A stretch of DNA of 8,366 nucleotides from Synechococcaceae cyanobacterium (GTDB taxonomy: Bacteria; Cyanobacteriota; Cyanobacteriia; PCC-6307; Cyanobiaceae): positions 1 to 8,366 of the forward strand of contig CANHGA010000081.1 in the NCBI GenBank assembly GCA_947460085.1, in the 5' to 3' direction. Made by a program: the position numbers and the translations under genes. Shown in pieces: positions 6,153-8,366 of this stretch. The notes beneath the pieces are model-generated. The model was not told the DNA's origin. It saw only the letters and a list, made by a program, of their open reading frames with translations, and did no database searches. Position 1 is the first letter of the stretch, and every line of letters begins with the position of its first letter.

Positions 6153-6511
6153 CTCGCCTGCCGATCCAGTCCACCAGGTTTCAACGCACCAGGTTTCAGC
6201 GTTTTAGTGAACGGCTCGCTGCCGTGGTGCTTGGCAACTGGCGGGGCAATTGGCGCCATCGCAGCGCCGTGCTCCTGGCGCTGTTGGTGGGGTTTTACCT
6301 CGGCAGCAATCTGACGGCCTATTTCTTGCTCGTCTTCCCGGGCGGGCGTCCGGCCCTCGTGTTGGCCCTGGTCGTGCTGCTGGAACTGCTTGTGCGCCTC
6401 CGCGGCCGCCTGGTTTCCCAAACCCCTGGGCTCGCTTGGGTGATCACCGACAACCTGCGTATTGGCTTGGTTTATGCGGTGGTGCTTGAAGCCTTCAAGC
6501 TCGGTTCTTGA
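6149..6511 (+). CDS. ycf20: Ycf20-like membrane protein (DUF565)
   Basis: A 120-residue protein with a basic N-terminus (about residues 1-38), two hydrophobic segments (about 39-62 and 68-84) and the conserved C-terminal block NLRIGLVYAVVLEAFKLGS, which is the signature of Ycf20/DUF565. The biochemical function is unknown; in Arabidopsis, YCF20-like genes affect thermal dissipation of excess light. It is probably thylakoid or inner-membrane located. The GTG start at 6149 overlaps the phosphatase stop (GTGA), the usual sign of translational coupling; an ATG at 6104 would overlap by 49 nt and is less likely. The N-terminal tail contains a duplicated TRFQR (residues 9-13 and 14-18) from a 15-bp tandem repeat. 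The glycerate kinase GTG follows after 15 nt. Confidence 0.87.
   Translation: MTRLPIQSTRFQRTRFQRFSERLAAVVLGNWRGNWRHRSAVLLALLVGFYLGSNLTAYFLLVFPGGRPALVLALVVLLELLVRLRGRLVSQTPGLAWVITDNLRIGLVYAVVLEAFKLGS
6172..6201 (+). repeat. 15-bp tandem duplication inside ycf20
   Basis: The unit CACCAGGTTTCAACG (6172-6186) is followed at once by CACCAGGTTTCAGCG (6187-6201), 14 of 15 bases identical. It is a multiple of three, keeps the frame, and duplicates TRFQR in the basic N-terminal tail. It looks like a recent slippage event. Confidence 0.85.
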
Positions 6512-6526
6512 GCGGAGCATCTCCCG

Positions 6527-7411
6527 GTGGAGTTCCCCATAGATCCTCAAGCCATGGATCCGCTGTTGCTGGAGGGCTTGGCCATGCCCATGCTCGACCA
6601 AATGGAAGGACTGGTTGCCTCGGGCCACCGCCCCCTGCTGGCGCTCAATGGCCCGGTGGGGGCGGGGAAAAGTCGTTTTTGCCAGCAACTGATCGGCCTG
6701 GCACAAGGGCGTGGCTTGCGGTTGGCGGTGGCCTCGATCGACGATGCCTATCTGCCGTGGCAGCAGCGTCTGGAGGCGATGGCGGGCAACCCCTTCGGGG
6801 TGAATCGGGTGCCTCCTGGAAGCCACGATGCCCCCCTGCTGGTGCAGCGGCTGCGGCATTGGCGATCAGGGGGGGGGCTGCAGCTCCCCCGGTTCGATAA
6901 AACCCTCCGCGATGGCGCCGGCGATCGGGTGGTGGAATCACCCGTCAGCGAAGCGGAAGTCAGCGATGCCTTGGTGCTTGAGGGCTGGCTGATGGGTTGC
7001 CGCCCCCTCGGTGCTGCCGGTCTGCGGGCGGCTGGGGTTGCACCTGGCATGGAGTTGGCTGCGGGCTTGCCGCCATTGCTCGCCAAGGAAGCAGCCTGGC
7101 TGCCCCACTGGGATCGCCAGCTGGAGGCCTATGGCCCGCTCTTTGATCTCTGCGATGGGCTCTGGGTGCTGCGCCCTGTTGATTGGGGGTTGCCAAGGCG
7201 TTGGCGCTTTCAAGCCGAAGCCCGGCAGCGCCGCCTGCAACGCCGACAACACAAGGCCGACGGCTGGCTCAAGCCAGCCGAACTCGATCGGTTGGTGCGC
7301 TCAAGCCTGGCGTCGTTGCCCCCCCGGCTCTATCAAGAACCATTAACGGCAATAGCAAAAGCCTCCGCCCAACTCAATGGACGGAGGCGCTGCATCAGCA
7401 TTGGCTGCTGA
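6527..7411 (+). CDS. glyK: D-glycerate 3-kinase (plant/cyanobacterial GLYK type)
   Basis: A 294-residue P-loop kinase. Walker A is GPVGAGKS (42-49); SIDDAYLPW (70-78) is the Walker-B-like acidic segment; GNPFGVNRVPPGSHD (87-101) and LPRFDKTLRDGAGDR (120-134) are the conserved glycerate kinase blocks; LVLEGWLMG (149-157) follows; the C-terminal RWRFQAEARQRR (225-236) and LPPRLYQEPL (264-273) close the fold. The enzyme phosphorylates D-glycerate to 3-phosphoglycerate, the last step of the photorespiratory C2 cycle, in the cytoplasm. The GTG at 6527 has GGAG 9 nt upstream; the ATG at 6554 lacks one. It lies 15 nt after ycf20 in the same operon. About 21 residues after PRLYQEPL look non-conserved; they are encoded by DNA that also forms the rpmF terminator. 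Confidence 0.92.
   Translation: MEFPIDPQAMDPLLLEGLAMPMLDQMEGLVASGHRPLLALNGPVGAGKSRFCQQLIGLAQGRGLRLAVASIDDAYLPWQQRLEAMAGNPFGVNRVPPGSHDAPLLVQRLRHWRSGGGLQLPRFDKTLRDGAGDRVVESPVSEAEVSDALVLEGWLMGCRPLGAAGLRAAGVAPGMELAAGLPPLLAKEAAWLPHWDRQLEAYGPLFDLCDGLWVLRPVDWGLPRRWRFQAEARQRRLQRRQHKADGWLKPAELDRLVRSSLASLPPRLYQEPLTAIAKASAQLNGRRRCISIGC
7357..7388 (-). terminator. Rho-independent terminator of rpmF
   Basis: Read on the minus strand, GCCTCCGTCC and GGGCGGAGGC form a 10-bp stem with one T-G wobble and an 8-nt loop, followed by TTTT (plus-strand AAAA at 7357-7360). It lies about 40 nt past the rpmF stop and inside the last codons of the convergent glycerate kinase gene. Stem, loop and T-run make this the most convincing terminator in the window. 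Confidence 0.85.
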
Positions 7412-7415
7412 ATGC
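7392..7415. other. Bulged hairpin over the glyK stop codon
   Basis: GCATCAGCA (7392-7400) pairs with TGCTG and ATGC (7406-7410 and 7412-7415), nine base pairs with a single bulged A at 7411 and loop TTGGC. It covers the TGA of glyK (7409-7411). Only TT follows on the plus strand, so it is a poor intrinsic terminator but could shape the 3' end of the glyK mRNA. No other terminator is visible for that operon. Confidence 0.4.
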
Positions 7416-7427
7416 TTAACGCTGAAT

Positions 7428-7607
7428 TCAGCTGTCGCTGTCTTCGGCTGCTTCATCCATGGGATAAACGAAGCCCTGGGCCCGGCCACTCAAAACGGCC
7501 TTGCCGATCGAGAGGGCCTTTTGGGCTGCGATGGCAGCCTTGCCTTTCCAGGTGGCATGGCGCTGGTTGCGCTTGCCCTTGGACGTTTTCTTCTTGGGAA
7601 CAGCCAT
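7428..7607 (-). CDS. rpmF: 50S ribosomal protein L32
   Basis: A 59-residue basic protein beginning MAVPKKKTSKGKRNQRHATW, the classical L32 N-terminus, then a cyanobacterial-type body with KAAIAAQKALSIGKAVLSG and an acidic tail DEAAEDSDS. L32 is a late-assembly component of the large ribosomal subunit. There are no cysteines, so this is the zinc-independent form without the CxxC pairs found in many bacterial L32 proteins. The ATG at 7607 is followed by the expected Ala-Val-Pro-Lys-Lys-Lys. The gene is monocistronic, divergent from ftsH (86 bp apart) and convergent with glyK (16 bp between stops), and ends at a strong terminator located inside glyK. Confidence 0.97.
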   Translation of the reverse strand: MAVPKKKTSKGKRNQRHATWKGKAAIAAQKALSIGKAVLSGRAQGFVYPMDEAAEDSDS

Positions 7608-7693
7608 CCCAGATCACTCATACCAAACACTGATCTTCCGCTGCAGCCTTGCCTTTCGTCAAATGGCTAAGCTCCGATCAAAGTCGGTTTTTA

Positions 7694-8366
7694 GTGAGCG
7701 ACAGCCTTTCTCCTGCGCCGGCTTCTGATCCGGCCCCCACCCGCCCGGGCCTGTTCAAGGCAATCCAATCACCTGCTGGGCAGTCATCTGCCCCGGCTGC
7801 GCCCTCCTACAGCGATTTGCTGCGGGATTTACGCAGCGGCAAGGTGAAGGATTTGGAGCTCTCCCTGCGCCAGCGCGAGGTGCGGGTGCGTTTTGAGGAT
7901 GGCCGCCAGGCCCAGGTGCCAGTTTTCAGCAACGACCAGCTCCTGCTGCGCAGTGCGGAGAAGGCCAAGGTGCCCCTCACCGTGCGGGATGACCGCCAGG
8001 ATGGAGCCATGGCCGGCATGGTCGCCAATGGCCTGTTGGTGGTGTTGTTGCTCGGCGGTTTGGCCCTGCTGATCCGCCGTTCCGCCCAGGTTGCAAACCG
8101 GGCCATGGGCTTTGGCAGCAGCAAGCCCAGGCTCCAGGCCGAAGGCAGCGTGGCCGTGCGCTTTGAAGACGTGGCCGGAATCGCCGAGGCCAAAGAGGAA
8201 CTCACCGAGGTGGTCACCTTCTTGCGCTCGCCTGAACAGTTCACCGCCGTTGGCGCCAAGATCCCCAAAGGTGTGCTCCTGGTGGGGCCTCCAGGCACGG
8301 GTAAGACCCTTTTGGCCCGGGCGATTGCCGGTGAGGCTGGCGTTCCCTTTTTCTCGATGGCAGCCT
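7694..8366 (+). CDS. ftsH: ATP-dependent zinc metalloprotease FtsH, N-terminal part (runs off right edge)
   Basis: The visible 224 codons begin at GTG 7694 (MSDSLSPAPASDPAPTRPGL). Residues 1-37 are Pro/Ala/Ser-rich. Residues about 38-105 are a small alpha/beta domain (SYSDLLRDLRSGKVKDLELS, QREVRVRFEDGRQAQVPVF), matching the extra-cytoplasmic FtsH domain. One membrane helix lies at about 106-126, then RRSAQVANRAMGFG and the AAA+ start VRFEDVAGIAEAKEEL. Walker A is GPPGTGKT (about residues 198-205), and the sequence breaks off in FFSMAA. FtsH degrades membrane and soluble proteins; cyanobacterial FtsH complexes remove damaged photosystem II D1. Which paralogue this is cannot be decided. The usual first membrane helix is missing. 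The frame is open upstream to a TGA at 7631-7633, with a TTG at 7649 as the only other plausible start. No ribosome-binding site is obvious. Confidence 0.93.
   Translation, partial: MSDSLSPAPASDPAPTRPGLFKAIQSPAGQSSAPAAPSYSDLLRDLRSGKVKDLELSLRQREVRVRFEDGRQAQVPVFSNDQLLLRSAEKAKVPLTVRDDRQDGAMAGMVANGLLVVLLLGGLALLIRRSAQVANRAMGFGSSKPRLQAEGSVAVRFEDVAGIAEAKEELTEVVTFLRSPEQFTAVGAKIPKGVLLVGPPGTGKTLLARAIAGEAGVPFFSMAA

Noticed and set aside
6131..6859. Minus-strand frame of 242 codons opposite ycf20 and glyK
   Set aside because: Gln/His/Arg-rich composition typical of an antisense shadow; both genes on the other strand are well supported.

Overview
The window looks like a piece of chromosome from a GC-rich picocyanobacterium of the Synechococcus/Cyanobium group. 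This rests on a near-canonical Psb30 (Ycf12) photosystem II peptide, a Ycf20/DUF565 protein, a plant/cyanobacterial-type glycerate 3-kinase, a CbbY-like phosphatase, paired half-size manganese-exporter-type (UPF0016/GDT1) proteins, and a zinc-free cyanobacterial ribosomal protein L32. Genes are dense and base composition looks uniform by eye. There is no tRNA, rRNA, CRISPR array, insertion sequence, prophage or other sign of transfer, and no stretch over 300 bases without a gene.

Layout, left to right. (1) The 5' part of an RNase R/RNase II-type exoribonuclease gene on the minus strand runs off the left edge; its leader holds a hairpin. (2) A minus-strand operon follows, read from right to left: a YkgJ-type cysteine-cluster protein, then two short UPF0016 membrane proteins, with a 4-nt stop/start overlap and a 28-nt gap. 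(3) A 185-bp divergent intergenic region carries a 24-bp tandem repeat. It separates that operon from psb30 on the plus strand, which ends at a hairpin-T terminator. (4) A ClC chloride/proton antiporter gene overlaps the stop of recJ by one base; both are on the minus strand. (5) Divergent from recJ is a plus-strand operon: CbbY-like sugar-bisphosphate phosphatase, ycf20, and glycerate 3-kinase. (6) Convergent to it is rpmF on the minus strand, whose terminator lies inside the 3' end of the glycerate kinase gene. (7) The 5' third of an ftsH gene, including the Walker A motif, runs off the right edge.

Functional themes: manganese handling and photosystem II (UPF0016 pair, psb30, perhaps FtsH), carbon metabolism around Rubisco (CbbY-like phosphatase removing misfire products, glycerate kinase closing photorespiration), and housekeeping (RNase, RecJ, L32, ClC). 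I do not see a clearly new defence or mobile system. The most unusual points are the tandem-repeat operator-like region between psb30 and the Mn-exporter-type operon, the metal-binding-type gene translationally coupled to the split transporter, the terminator embedded in a coding end, and an FtsH start without the usual first membrane helix.
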